Shown here one piece after another: positions 8,427 through 16,583 of a stretch of DNA of 51,255 nt. Within the stretch, counting starts at the first letter, position 1; every line of letters starts with the position of its first letter. The translations under genes were made by a program, and so were the position numbers. The notes beneath the pieces were generated by a model. That model saw only the letters and a program-made list of their open reading frames with translations. It did not search any database and had not been told where the DNA came from. This DNA is from Veillonellales bacterium (GTDB lineage Bacteria > Bacillota > Negativicutes > JAAYSF01), in the NCBI GenBank assembly GCA_039680175.1, contig JBDKTO010000086.1, positions 1 through 51,255 of the forward strand, given 5' to 3'.

Positions 8427-9614
8427 ATGGAATTTTGGCAAAAAAATTTAGTTGTTTGCTGGTTTGCTGTATTTATTGTATCATCGGGAATGAGCCAGAT
8501 GGCTCCTATACTACCCTTGTATATCGAACATCTCGGTATTCATGATCCGGCGTCGATTGCAAAGTGGTCGGGTATTGTATTCGGCAGTAATTTTATCAGT
8601 CTGGCCATTTTTTCGCCGATCTGGGGTAAATTTGCCGACAAATATGGCCGAAAACCGATGGTGCTGCGGGCGAGCCTTTGGCTGTCGCTTATTGTGATCA
8701 GCATGGGGTTTGTTCACAATGTGTATCAATTAACCGGACTGCGGATTATGCAGGGGGCGCTCTCCGGTTTTCAAGCCGCGGTGGTTACGTTAATTGCGAC
8801 CCAAACCCCCAAAGAGCGATCCGGCTGGGCATTGGGGGTTATCTTCAGCGGACAAGTGGGAGGCACATTGCTGGGGCCTTTGTTTGGCGGATACTTGGTA
8901 GAAATCATCGGATTTCGGGAAAATTTTATCGCTATGGGATCATTGTGCTTCGTAGCGTTTATTGCCTGCTGTTTATTTATTAAGGAACAGCCGGTGACCA
9001 CCAGCCGGGAGAACCTCAATTTTCATGACGTGTGGCAGCGCCTCTCCCGGCCTGAGGTGACGGTATGCTTGTTTATTACCACCCTTGTCATGCAGCTGGC
9101 GCTTATGTCGATACAGCCGATTGTTACTGTCTATATTGCTCAGCTGTCGGCGGAAACGACTCATATTGCGCTTATTTCCGGCGCGGTTTTTGCTGCTTCC
9201 GGCCTTGCCAGCATACTTGCCGCCCCGCAGCTGGGAAGAATTTCGGATCGAATCGGACCGCAGAAGGTACTGCTGGCATCGCTGATAACAGCGGGATTTC
9301 TTTTTATTCCCCAGGCTTTTGTCCGGTATTCCTGGCAGCTGGGGGTGCTGCGGTTTTTGCTGGGAGGGGCGATAGCAGGATTGCTGCCTTCCATTAACAG
9401 CTTGATCAGGCAGAATACATCGGAGGAAATTACCGGCCGGATTTTTGGCTATAATCAGTCGGCTCAGTTTCTCGGCATGTTTTTAGGCTCGGTGCTTGGC
9501 GGACAAATGGCGGCTGCGTATAGTATTCAATCTGTATTTTTCTTTACCGGGGCATTATTAATGCTGAATGCATTTTGGGCTTACCATACGATATACAAAA
9601 AGACGGCTGAATGA
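8427..9614 (+). CDS. MFS drug/metabolite exporter (DHA1-like)
   Basis: From ATG 8427 (GCAGG 6 bases upstream) the product has 395 residues and about 12 transmembrane helices. An in-frame start at 8325 would add an uncharacteristic hydrophilic head. The MFS signature GKFADKYGRKPMV lies between helices 2 and 3 (about residue 70), and the helix 5 region has the antiporter-like GVIFSGQVGGTLLGPLFGG. Both fit proton-coupled multidrug exporters of the DHA1 group, of which Bacillus YttB and Staphylococcus NorA-like proteins are examples. The substrate is unknown. It appears to stand alone. Confidence 0.85.
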   Translation: MEFWQKNLVVCWFAVFIVSSGMSQMAPILPLYIEHLGIHDPASIAKWSGIVFGSNFISLAIFSPIWGKFADKYGRKPMVLRASLWLSLIVISMGFVHNVYQLTGLRIMQGALSGFQAAVVTLIATQTPKERSGWALGVIFSGQVGGTLLGPLFGGYLVEIIGFRENFIAMGSLCFVAFIACCLFIKEQPVTTSRENLNFHDVWQRLSRPEVTVCLFITTLVMQLALMSIQPIVTVYIAQLSAETTHIALISGAVFAASGLASILAAPQLGRISDRIGPQKVLLASLITAGFLFIPQAFVRYSWQLGVLRFLLGGAIAGLLPSINSLIRQNTSEEITGRIFGYNQSAQFLGMFLGSVLGGQMAAAYSIQSVFFFTGALLMLNAFWAYHTIYKKTAE

Positions 9615-9756
9615 TGGATTTAGAAAAAATGAGTCGTAAGCCAATAGGACTTCTTTCCTATAAAGTTAGCCGCTTAGCTCCAAGGAAACTATTTCAAGTT
9701 TGTGATATAGTATAAATAGGTAGGGAAAAGGGTTTCAGGGTAAGGGGGATAGTAGT

Positions 9757-10824
9757 ATGGCGGCAAAAATGATGGCAGTCAAAGATGTAACCCCGGGAAG
9801 CGTTCTTGCCGATTCGGTGCTTTCGATTAAAGGAAAAGTGCTGCTGGGGAAAAATATTATATTGACACCCAGACATATTTCTTTGTTGGAGGCCTGGGAT
9901 GTTCAAAGCGTATTTATCCAGGGCGATGAAGAAGAATCACCGGCTGAACCGGCAGAAACAGCCGTTCCTGCCGAAGAATCCGGCGAATATGTTCAGTTCA
10001 GTCAGAAATATGATTCTATTGTCGCCAATACGGATCAGACCTTTACTATTATCCGCAAACGGAGGATTATTCCGGTCGTTCATCTGAAAAAAACGGCCGG
10101 AGACATTCGTTCTTCTATTGTCGCCAATAGTTTTAAAATCATGAATTATTTATTGGCTAATGATTGCCGATTAGCCGATTTTATTTCCCGTCATTCGGTA
10201 AGTGTGGCTTATTTTGCCGGAATCATTGCCCGTCAAATGAAATGGAAGGAAGAGGATGTGGAGGGAGTGGCTCTTGCCGGATTGCTCCACGATGTAGGAA
10301 ATTTGACGGCGGCCGACGTTCATGATTTTCGGGCACAGGCCAATATTGCCGAAGCGGCCCGGCTGCTTCGCACGACGACGGGACTTTCCAGCGAAGTGAT
10401 TTTAGGGATTATCCAACACCGTGAAAGTGTGAACAGCACCGGACGGGTTGCGGGAGAACATGGTTCTAAGATCCATCCCTATGCCAAAGTGATTGCAGTG
10501 GCCGATTATTTCCATAACATGGCGTACAAAGATACATGCGCCAATCCTTTTCCGGTTCTGGATTTGCTTGCCGCGAAAATGTTCAGCTCCCTGGATCCGG
10601 ATGTTTGTCAGCTGTTTATCAGCCGGGTGCGGGACAGCTTGTTAAATAATAAAGTACTGCTTTCCGACGGACAGGAAGCGGAACTTATCTTTTTTAATCC
10701 CAATAAATATAGCCTGCCGGTAGTAAAAACTGCCGATAATCGGATTGTTGATTTGTCCCGGTGCAATGATTTGAAAATTCAGCAGCTTGCTTCCCCAAAA
10801 ATAGAACGGGGAGCCGATAAATAA
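9757..10824 (+). CDS. HD-GYP-like protein with degenerate GYP motif
   Basis: A 355-residue protein from ATG 9757 (AAGGGGG upstream). The N-terminal about 60 residues, with PGSVLADSVLSIKGKVLL, match the small domain that often precedes HD-GYP domains. The HD domain follows: HSVSVAYFAG, then LLHDVGNL (an Asn where HD-GYP enzymes have HDxGK), QHRES in place of HHE, no GYP triplet (STGRVAGEH instead), and IHPYAKVIAVADYFHNM. HD-GYP enzymes hydrolyse cyclic di-GMP. With the Lys and GYP changed, this copy may be inactive or have become a binding protein. Flagellar regulation is a common theme of this family. A terminator follows immediately. Confidence 0.75.
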   Translation: MAAKMMAVKDVTPGSVLADSVLSIKGKVLLGKNIILTPRHISLLEAWDVQSVFIQGDEEESPAEPAETAVPAEESGEYVQFSQKYDSIVANTDQTFTIIRKRRIIPVVHLKKTAGDIRSSIVANSFKIMNYLLANDCRLADFISRHSVSVAYFAGIIARQMKWKEEDVEGVALAGLLHDVGNLTAADVHDFRAQANIAEAARLLRTTTGLSSEVILGIIQHRESVNSTGRVAGEHGSKIHPYAKVIAVADYFHNMAYKDTCANPFPVLDLLAAKMFSSLDPDVCQLFISRVRDSLLNNKVLLSDGQEAELIFFNPNKYSLPVVKTADNRIVDLSRCNDLKIQQLASPKIERGADK

Positions 10825-10866
10825 AAAACTCCGGCAATTTCTTTGCGAATTGAGTAGGAGTTTTTT
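10823..10866 (+). terminator. intrinsic terminator of the HD-GYP-like gene
   Basis: AAAAAACTCC (10823-10832) pairs with GGAGTTTTTT (10857-10866); the loop can form a small second stem. The T-tract supports intrinsic termination. Confidence 0.7.
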
Positions 10867-10902
10867 GCTTTTATGGCAAATATATAAAAGAACCTATCTT
10901 TC

Positions 10903-10937
10903 GCCCTGCGGCGTAAGTCACGCTGTCAGGGCTTTTT
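10903..10937 (+). terminator. terminator-like hairpin in leader of the exported-protein gene
   Basis: GCCCTG (10903-10908) pairs with CAGGGC (10927-10932), extended by six more pairs around the loop AAGTC and followed by TTTTT. It lies 9 bases before the ribosome binding site of the gene at 10960 and after a TATATAAA box near 10880. It may be an attenuator or simply a second terminator. Confidence 0.55.
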
Positions 10938-10959
10938 GTTGCGTGGGAGGAGTTATACA

Positions 10960-12024
10960 ATGAAATATCTAAAGAAGCTGGTATTGGCCGCGGTCATGAT
11001 TTTGGCTCTGGCAGGTCAAGAATCGCCTGCCGGAGCTGCCGGCCTGCAAGGACTGGATGTAGAGAATCTTCCCGAGTGGGAGATGAATAATGTTTCTCAA
11101 GGGGGCACTCTTTTATTTTCCGACAGTCCTGAAATGGTGTCTGAGAATGGTATTTTATATCAGGATCAGGTGACGGGAAGTGCCCGTCTCTTTTTTTACC
11201 ATGTTAATGCAGCAGCAAGAGCGAAGAAAGTGGATGTTATGCTGGAAAACAAAAATAAGGAAGCCGTCCGCGTATCTGTCAGTCAATATGGTCTGGGGGG
11301 GCCGGGGTATGACTGGATGGCGGTAGGTAAAAAGGCGATGACGTCCTATCTTGCCGGAAGCAAGGAATATTCGGTGAATGTTCCTCCCGGGGGAATGGTG
11401 CCGTTGGCGGCAGAGATCAGTGAAACGGCGGTGCTGCCTAATATGCTGATCAATGGTATTTTCGATTTTTCGGCCGATCATCCGATCAACGTTAAGGTGA
11501 TGATGCTGCCGATACTGGAAAATAGTGATGCGTTTGCCAAGACAGCGAAGACTCTGCCGGCGGATCAGCCCCATCTGCGGGGTACTTTTAGCGGCGCGAA
11601 CCGGCGGCTTTCACCGATTTTTGCTTACGATCCGGCCCAGGATGGAGCCGTAGCATTGACTTTGGCCGATAACGGAGTGGACCATTATTTAGAAGGAATT
11701 GACGCCACAGATGGCAGCAGAGTTGTTGATTACGGGAATTACGGGGTTGTCTATCATATTCTGTTTTCTTCGAAGAAAGGCGGTAAAGTTGCTTACTATT
11801 TTGTTCCTCTGGGAGGAGATTATGCAGGGGCCATTGGGATTCAGCATCCTGATGTATATTGGAGCCCTCAGGCTACGCCTATGGGCAGGACCAGCTTCGG
11901 CACAGATAAAGCAAAAGAGTTTACTTTTATGGGAACTTACGACAGCGGCGATCCAATTACTTTTATCTTTAGTCCGCCGGGAGCATCCAATTTGCCGGTG
12001 GAAATTGTGGTTTTGCCTCAGTGA
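10960..12024 (+). CDS. exported protein of unknown function
   Basis: From ATG 10960 (GGAGGAG 7 bases upstream) the product has 354 residues. It has a typical Sec signal peptide: KYLKK, then a hydrophobic core LVLAAVMILALAG, with cleavage likely near AGAAG at residue 26. The mature protein has no transmembrane helix, looks beta-rich and repeats motifs of the type 'GxxxYDWMAVG' and 'GDYAGAIG'. I recognise no catalytic motif or family. A leader hairpin with a T-tract precedes it and a strong hairpin follows, so it is a single-gene unit, possibly with its own control. Confidence 0.65.
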   Translation: MKYLKKLVLAAVMILALAGQESPAGAAGLQGLDVENLPEWEMNNVSQGGTLLFSDSPEMVSENGILYQDQVTGSARLFFYHVNAAARAKKVDVMLENKNKEAVRVSVSQYGLGGPGYDWMAVGKKAMTSYLAGSKEYSVNVPPGGMVPLAAEISETAVLPNMLINGIFDFSADHPINVKVMMLPILENSDAFAKTAKTLPADQPHLRGTFSGANRRLSPIFAYDPAQDGAVALTLADNGVDHYLEGIDATDGSRVVDYGNYGVVYHILFSSKKGGKVAYYFVPLGGDYAGAIGIQHPDVYWSPQATPMGRTSFGTDKAKEFTFMGTYDSGDPITFIFSPPGASNLPVEIVVLPQ

Positions 12025-12029
12025 GCAGG

Positions 12030-12077
12030 AATCAAATGCTCCTAACTTGTTTTATGGCAGGTTAGGAGCATTTGATT
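12030..12077 (+). terminator. long hairpin terminator after the exported-protein gene
   Basis: A perfect 17-bp stem, 12030-12046 with 12061-12077, lies just after the stop at 12024. The tail is TGG rather than a T-tract. Confidence 0.65.
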
Positions 12078-12177
12078 TGGTGCGCCCGGCAAGGAGAAAG
12101 CAGGAGCTTGTCGAAAAAATAGAATAAGAATAATCAGACAGCAACAAATGGTAAAATCTTCGATTGGTGGTGGTTCG

Positions 12178-13479
12178 GTGAAGATACTGATTGTCGATGA
12201 TGAAAAGTTCAATCTTGTGATGGCCAGGGACATTATCGAAGCCCATGTGGAAAATCAGGAAATTTTATTATGCCAGTCACCGGAACAGGTGATGGAACTA
12301 TTGGCGCAGCAGGATATCGGCATTGTGCTTTTGGACATTATGATGCCGAAAGTGAACGGAATTGAGATTCTTAAAGATATCAGGCGTAAGGATGAGTATA
12401 ATGACATCCAGATTATTATGTTTACCGGAGTTGCAGACAAGGAAAGTTTCCGGCTCTGTTTTGAAAATGGGGCCAATGACTTTATCAGTAAACCAATTAA
12501 TGTCATAGAATTTACGGCCAGGATGCGGGCAGCCGTAAAAGCAAGAAAGAATGTGCTGATGCTTAGGAACATGTTTAACAAGACGGCGGAACAATATAAT
12601 GAACTGCAGCAGGCAAACCGGAGCATGAAAAGTATGCAGGAACAGCTGATTCAGCAGGAAAAACTGGCTTCGCTGGGGGAAATGGCAGCCGGAGTCGCCC
12701 ATGAAATCAATAACCCGATTGGGTTTGTCAGCAGTAATCTGGAAACAATGGGGAAATACTTGGCTAAAATCAAAGAAATATTGGCTCTTTACAGAAATTT
12801 TTCCCTTATGGCCGGAGCGGAAACGGTCGGCCGCCAGGAACTGCTTCAGGCAAAACAACGGTTGGAGGAAACAGAGGAAAAGCAAAAAATGGATATGATT
12901 CTTGCGGACATCGGCCCAATCATTGAGGAATCGAAGGACGGAGTCAACCGGGTTACCAAGATTGTGCGCAGCTTGCGGAATTTCGCCCGGACCGGGCTGG
13001 AAGATGAGATGGCGATGAGTGATTTGAACCAGATCATTGAAGAAGCGCTGCTGATTGTGCGCAATGAAGTAAAGTATGCTGCCAATGTCGAAAAGAAGCT
13101 AGGCACAATACCAAATATCTTATGCGATAAAGGCCAGATCGGGCAGGTGCTGGTGAATATTTTCGTTAATGCGGCTCAGGCCATAAAAAGCCAGAAACGC
13201 AATGAATTAGGAACGATTTTCGTTGAAACCTGCACCGATGATATTTATGTCGTAGGCAAAATAACGGATGACGGACCCGGGATTCCGCCGGAATACTTAG
13301 GCCGGATTTTTGATCCCTTTTTTACGACAAAAGAGGTAGGCGGCGGAACGGGATTGGGTCTCAGTATTGCTTACGGCATTATAAAAAAACATGGCGGCGA
13401 ACTTCTGGCGGAAAGTGAAGCCGGCAAAGGCGCCTCTTTTACGATAAAAATTCCATACAGGGATAAGGCATTGCAGTGA
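12178..13479 (+). CDS. response regulator-histidine kinase hybrid (REC-HisKA-HATPase)
   Basis: A 433-residue cytoplasmic protein. The N-terminal receiver domain (about residues 1-125) starts VKILIVDDEKF and has the phospho-acceptor Asp near residue 52 in IVLLDIMMPK and the Lys in FISKPIN. A coiled-coil linker leads to a HisKA domain with the His near residue 174 in VAHEINNPIGFV, then an ATPase domain with GQVLVNIFVNAAQA, DDGPGIPPE and GGGTGLGLSIAYGI. I chose GTG 12178 because receiver domains usually begin at this residue; ATG 12148 is an in-frame alternative without a ribosome binding site. The receiver-first order suggests it receives phosphate from another kinase and in turn signals, perhaps to the next gene. 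Confidence 0.88.
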   Translation: MKILIVDDEKFNLVMARDIIEAHVENQEILLCQSPEQVMELLAQQDIGIVLLDIMMPKVNGIEILKDIRRKDEYNDIQIIMFTGVADKESFRLCFENGANDFISKPINVIEFTARMRAAVKARKNVLMLRNMFNKTAEQYNELQQANRSMKSMQEQLIQQEKLASLGEMAAGVAHEINNPIGFVSSNLETMGKYLAKIKEILALYRNFSLMAGAETVGRQELLQAKQRLEETEEKQKMDMILADIGPIIEESKDGVNRVTKIVRSLRNFARTGLEDEMAMSDLNQIIEEALLIVRNEVKYAANVEKKLGTIPNILCDKGQIGQVLVNIFVNAAQAIKSQKRNELGTIFVETCTDDIYVVGKITDDGPGIPPEYLGRIFDPFFTTKEVGGGTGLGLSIAYGIIKKHGGELLAESEAGKGASFTIKIPYRDKALQ

Positions 13480-13504
13480 AAAAATGCAAACGGGGGTGGT
13501 AAAA

Positions 13505-14569
13505 GTGACGGAAAAGAAAAATGCGGTCTTATTTGTCGATGATGAACCACATATTCTCAGTTCGATTCGCCGGGCAGCGATGGATGAATCTTTTGAAGCT
13601 ATGTTTGCCGGCAGCGGCCAGGAAGCACTGGAAATTTTTGAAAAGCGGGAGATCAGCGTTATTGTAACCGATATGCGGATGCCGGGAATGGACGGACTGA
13701 CTCTTCTCAAAATAATAAAGGAAAAATATCCGCAAACGGTACGGATTGTCTTGTCCGGGTATACCCAGCTGTCTCAGGTATTGGCCACGGTGAACCAGGC
13801 GGATATATTTCAATTTATCCCGAAGCCCTGGAGTATGGAAGAAGAACTTTTGGCCGGGGTGCGCCGGGGGATTAAGCAGTTTAATCTTGCGGCAGAGCGG
13901 GACAGCCTGCGGGACCGGCTGGTGCAAAAAAATCAGGCTTACCGGAATATTTTTCGCGAGCTGGAACAGAGGTTTGCCGAGGAAAAGCAAGACCTGGCGA
14001 ATTTAAAAAAAATTTATCACTGGATATTTGCGTTTTGGAAGAAAAATTTAGAACTGGGTTCAAAGTATCTTGAGGAAAATAAAACTGCTGTTTCCGGGTA
14101 TACCGATGTTATTGAAGCAATTATGGACAACTATCTGGAGGTTCTGCCCACAGCCGTTGAAGCGAAAACGGTGGCAAAGGTTATTGAAGAGATTGTAACT
14201 GCTTCTGCGGGACAGATTAGTGTTCAACCGGGTTACAACGGCGACGAAAAAATTTCCGGCTACGCATCACTTCTGGTGATGGTATGTAAGAGCATCCTGA
14301 CACTAATTGCTCCCAGTCCGGAAGGAAAAGTGGTCTGCGATGTAAAAATTGCCGCGGCGTCCGGTGAGTCCGGTTCACCGGTTATTATTGTCAGAACGCC
14401 GTTGCCGCCGGAATTGTCCCCTTTGCAGCAAAACAGACTTAAAATTGGCTGTTCGCTGTTAAACGAAATGGGAAAAGCTTATCGTATGGGGGTGAAGCTG
14501 GAGATTGCAGAGGAAGTCAAATCGATTCAAATTATTTGGCAGACAGAAGCCAGCAGGAGAGAAGCATAA
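13505..14569 (+). CDS. response regulator with uncharacterised C-terminal output domain
   Basis: The product has 354 residues from GTG 13505, chosen because GGGGGTGG lies just upstream; ATG 13484 is an alternative. The receiver domain (about residues 5-125) has FVDDEPHIL, the phospho-acceptor Asp near residue 55 in VIVTDMRMPGMDG, the Thr/Ser in IVLSGYT and the Lys in FIPKPW. This version is typical of RpfG-like regulators, but no HD-GYP domain follows. Instead there is a coiled coil (about 145-175) and an unassigned alpha/beta region. It starts 25 bases after the kinase gene, so the two very probably form one signalling unit. Confidence 0.8.
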   Translation: MTEKKNAVLFVDDEPHILSSIRRAAMDESFEAMFAGSGQEALEIFEKREISVIVTDMRMPGMDGLTLLKIIKEKYPQTVRIVLSGYTQLSQVLATVNQADIFQFIPKPWSMEEELLAGVRRGIKQFNLAAERDSLRDRLVQKNQAYRNIFRELEQRFAEEKQDLANLKKIYHWIFAFWKKNLELGSKYLEENKTAVSGYTDVIEAIMDNYLEVLPTAVEAKTVAKVIEEIVTASAGQISVQPGYNGDEKISGYASLLVMVCKSILTLIAPSPEGKVVCDVKIAAASGESGSPVIIVRTPLPPELSPLQQNRLKIGCSLLNEMGKAYRMGVKLEIAEEVKSIQIIWQTEASRREA

Positions 14570-14734
14570 CCTCAGTGATTTTTCAACAGAAAAATTTATA
14601 ATATCATTGAATCTTGAAGCAGTTTTCAGGAGCACGCCCTGAAGCGGGGCATGACATTATTGCTATTTTTTTACAAGGGTAGTAAAATAAAGCAATCAAT
14701 ATCAGTAAAGAATAGAGAATGAGGAGGGGAGCCC

Positions 14735-15550
14735 ATGAGTTTACTGACAGTCAGCCAGGAGCTTTGTGTCAAATGCGGGATTTGTGTTGAGGTTTGCCCT
14801 AACGGTATCATCGGTATGACGGCAGAAGGTCCGCAGATTAAGTACGCACCGGCTTGCATTGCCTGCGGACATTGTACCGCGGTCTGTCCCCAAGGGGCAT
14901 TGGATCATGTAAAAGCGCCTTTGGACAAACAGACAAAGCTGGTCCGCTACCCGGTGATTGATCCGGAAACGGCTGCCGCTTTTTTGCGGTCACGCCGTTC
15001 CATACGCGTTTATAAAAAGGAAAAAATTGCGAAAGAAAAAATCCTGCAGCTTCTTGATATTGCAAGATTTGCTCCTTCCGGCTGTAATTCACAGGGATTA
15101 TCGTATATAGTAATTGAAAATTCCAACCGGCTTAAGGACATAACTGAAGCAACGATAAAATGGCTGGAAAAACAGTTGCAGGACGGTGCCGAATGGGCAA
15201 AAGCTTTTGCCGGTGTAGCCGATGTCTACCGAAAACAGAACGTTGATGTAATACTGCGGGGAGCACCTTCTTTAATCGTAGCCACCGCACCCCGGAATTT
15301 TCCCCTTGGTCATGACAATGCACGGTTTTCTCTTGAATATGTGGAACTGTATGCCACTGCCCTGGGGCTGGGAAGTTGCTGGGCAGGATTTGTGGAAATG
15401 GCGGCCGGAAATTTTTATCAACCGCTTTTGGCGGCTATGGGGATCAGGGAGGACTTTACGGTTGCCGGAGCTATGATGCTGGGGTATCCGAAGTATACGT
15501 ATCCTCGTTTGGCAGATAGAAATCCTTTGCAGGTATCATGGCTTGAGTAG
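14735..15550 (+). CDS. ferredoxin-nitroreductase fusion protein
   Basis: A 271-residue protein with GAGGAGGGG before ATG 14735. Residues about 1-55 hold two 4Fe-4S motifs (CVKCGICVEVCPN and CIACGHCTAVCPQ). Residues about 75-270 form an FMN-dependent nitroreductase domain that starts RSRRSIRVYKKEKI and has ARFAPSGCNSQ and the C-terminal GLGSCWAGF segment. Such fusions are common in anaerobes, where ferredoxin-type clusters deliver electrons to FMN. The physiological substrate is unknown. It is a single gene, bounded by a very strong hairpin downstream. Confidence 0.88.
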   Translation: MSLLTVSQELCVKCGICVEVCPNGIIGMTAEGPQIKYAPACIACGHCTAVCPQGALDHVKAPLDKQTKLVRYPVIDPETAAAFLRSRRSIRVYKKEKIAKEKILQLLDIARFAPSGCNSQGLSYIVIENSNRLKDITEATIKWLEKQLQDGAEWAKAFAGVADVYRKQNVDVILRGAPSLIVATAPRNFPLGHDNARFSLEYVELYATALGLGSCWAGFVEMAAGNFYQPLLAAMGIREDFTVAGAMMLGYPKYTYPRLADRNPLQVSWLE

Positions 15551-15600
15551 CCGATTCGGCATATTGGCCCGCACTAGCGCGGGCCAATATGCCGAATCGG
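15551..15600. terminator. bidirectional terminator between nitroreductase and pdxK
   Basis: A perfect 22-bp stem (15551-15572 with 15579-15600) with a 6-base loop, placed 20 bases from the ends of two convergent genes. No T-tract flanks it. Confidence 0.7.
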
Positions 15601-15620
15601 GTTAATTATCATTGCTCTGC

Positions 15621-16421
15621 TTAAAGACGATGGGCTGCATGGCAAGTAGTGCCTACATAGGAATTCAGCGGAAAGCCGTGGCGGATGGCAGCGGTAATAA
15701 ATTCTTTGGCCTGCTGCACCGCTTCCCGTACAGGTAGGCCCTTGGCGAGTCCGGCGGTAATCGCGGCCGAAGAAGTGCAGCCGGCGCCATGGGTATAAGA
15801 AGTATTGATTTTCGGGGACTCGAACGTTACAAAGTCTTTGCCGTCATAGAGGATGTCAATGGCGCTTGCCGTACCCAGTTTTGCCCCGCCCTTGATCCAT
15901 ACATTTTTGGCGCCGAGGGCATAAATTTTGCTCGCGGCTGCTTTCATATCCGCAACCGATTTGATGGGGATACCGCTTAACTGACTGGCTTCGAAGACAT
16001 TGGGCGTAATGACGGCCGCCCGGGGCGCAAGTTGTTCGCGGATGCCGACGGCAGTCTCCGGATGCAGTACCTCAGAGGTGCCTTTACAAACCATTACAGG
16101 GTCGATCACTACATTTTTAATATTGTATTGATCAATTTTTTTTGCCACTAAGGAAATGATTTCGACGGTGCCCAGCATGCCTGTTTTTAAAGCGTTCACA
16201 CCGATTCCGGCCAGGACGGTCTCCAATTGAGCTTCCAGCGCTTCTAGCGGCAGGGGATAAATATCATGGGACCAATTGTTATGGGGATTTTCTGCTACGA
16301 TGACGGTGAGTGCCGTCATGCCGTATACGCCCAGTTCCTGGAAGGTTTTCAGGTCTGCCTGCATACCGGCGCCGCCGCTCGTATCCGAGCCGGCGATTGT
16401 AAGGGCTTTACAGATTGTCAT
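15621..16421 (-). CDS. pdxK: pyridoxine/pyridoxal/pyridoxamine kinase (PdxK, ThiD-like fold)
   Basis: The protein has 266 residues and starts at ATG 16421 behind AGGAGGAAT. It belongs to the ribokinase fold: ALTIAGSDTSGGAGMQADLK at the N-terminus binds substrate, VVIDPVMVCKG lies in the middle, and the anion-hole/catalytic motif is THGAGCTSSAAI near the C-terminus. The overall sequence, including VYGMTALTVIVA and the closing VGTT.HAAHR, matches the Bacillus-type PdxK better than classical ThiD. It phosphorylates B6 vitamers in the salvage pathway. The divergent neighbour is a MocR regulator that uses PLP, which supports the B6 assignment. Confidence 0.85.
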   Translation of the reverse strand: MTICKALTIAGSDTSGGAGMQADLKTFQELGVYGMTALTVIVAENPHNNWSHDIYPLPLEALEAQLETVLAGIGVNALKTGMLGTVEIISLVAKKIDQYNIKNVVIDPVMVCKGTSEVLHPETAVGIREQLAPRAAVITPNVFEASQLSGIPIKSVADMKAAASKIYALGAKNVWIKGGAKLGTASAIDILYDGKDFVTFESPKINTSYTHGAGCTSSAAITAGLAKGLPVREAVQQAKEFITAAIRHGFPLNSYVGTTCHAAHRL

Positions 16422-16482
16422 TTTCGATTCCTCCTACAAATTGATAAGCTCAAAGGCTTTAAGAGCTAACAGAAAAGAATAA

Positions 16483-16506
16483 AATTGTGGTAAAAAACAT
16501 AATTGT
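16483..16506. promoter_or_regulatory. possible MocR/PdxR operator, direct AATTGT repeats
   Basis: AATTGT occurs at 16483-16488 and again at 16501-16506, 18 bases apart, in the AT-rich gap between the divergent pdxK and MocR-type genes. MocR regulators often bind direct repeats, but two hexamers in AT-rich DNA are weak evidence. Confidence 0.3.
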
Positions 16507-16583
16507 ATTATAAAATAAATCTGATACTTTTAAAATACACAGAATAGATATTTTCAATAGGGACAGTTTGAAGGAGAGGGGAT

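Noticed and set aside
12148-12177. ATG 12148 as start of the hybrid kinase
   Set aside because: No ribosome binding site, and it would add ten residues before a receiver domain that normally starts at VKILIVDDE; kept only as an alternative.
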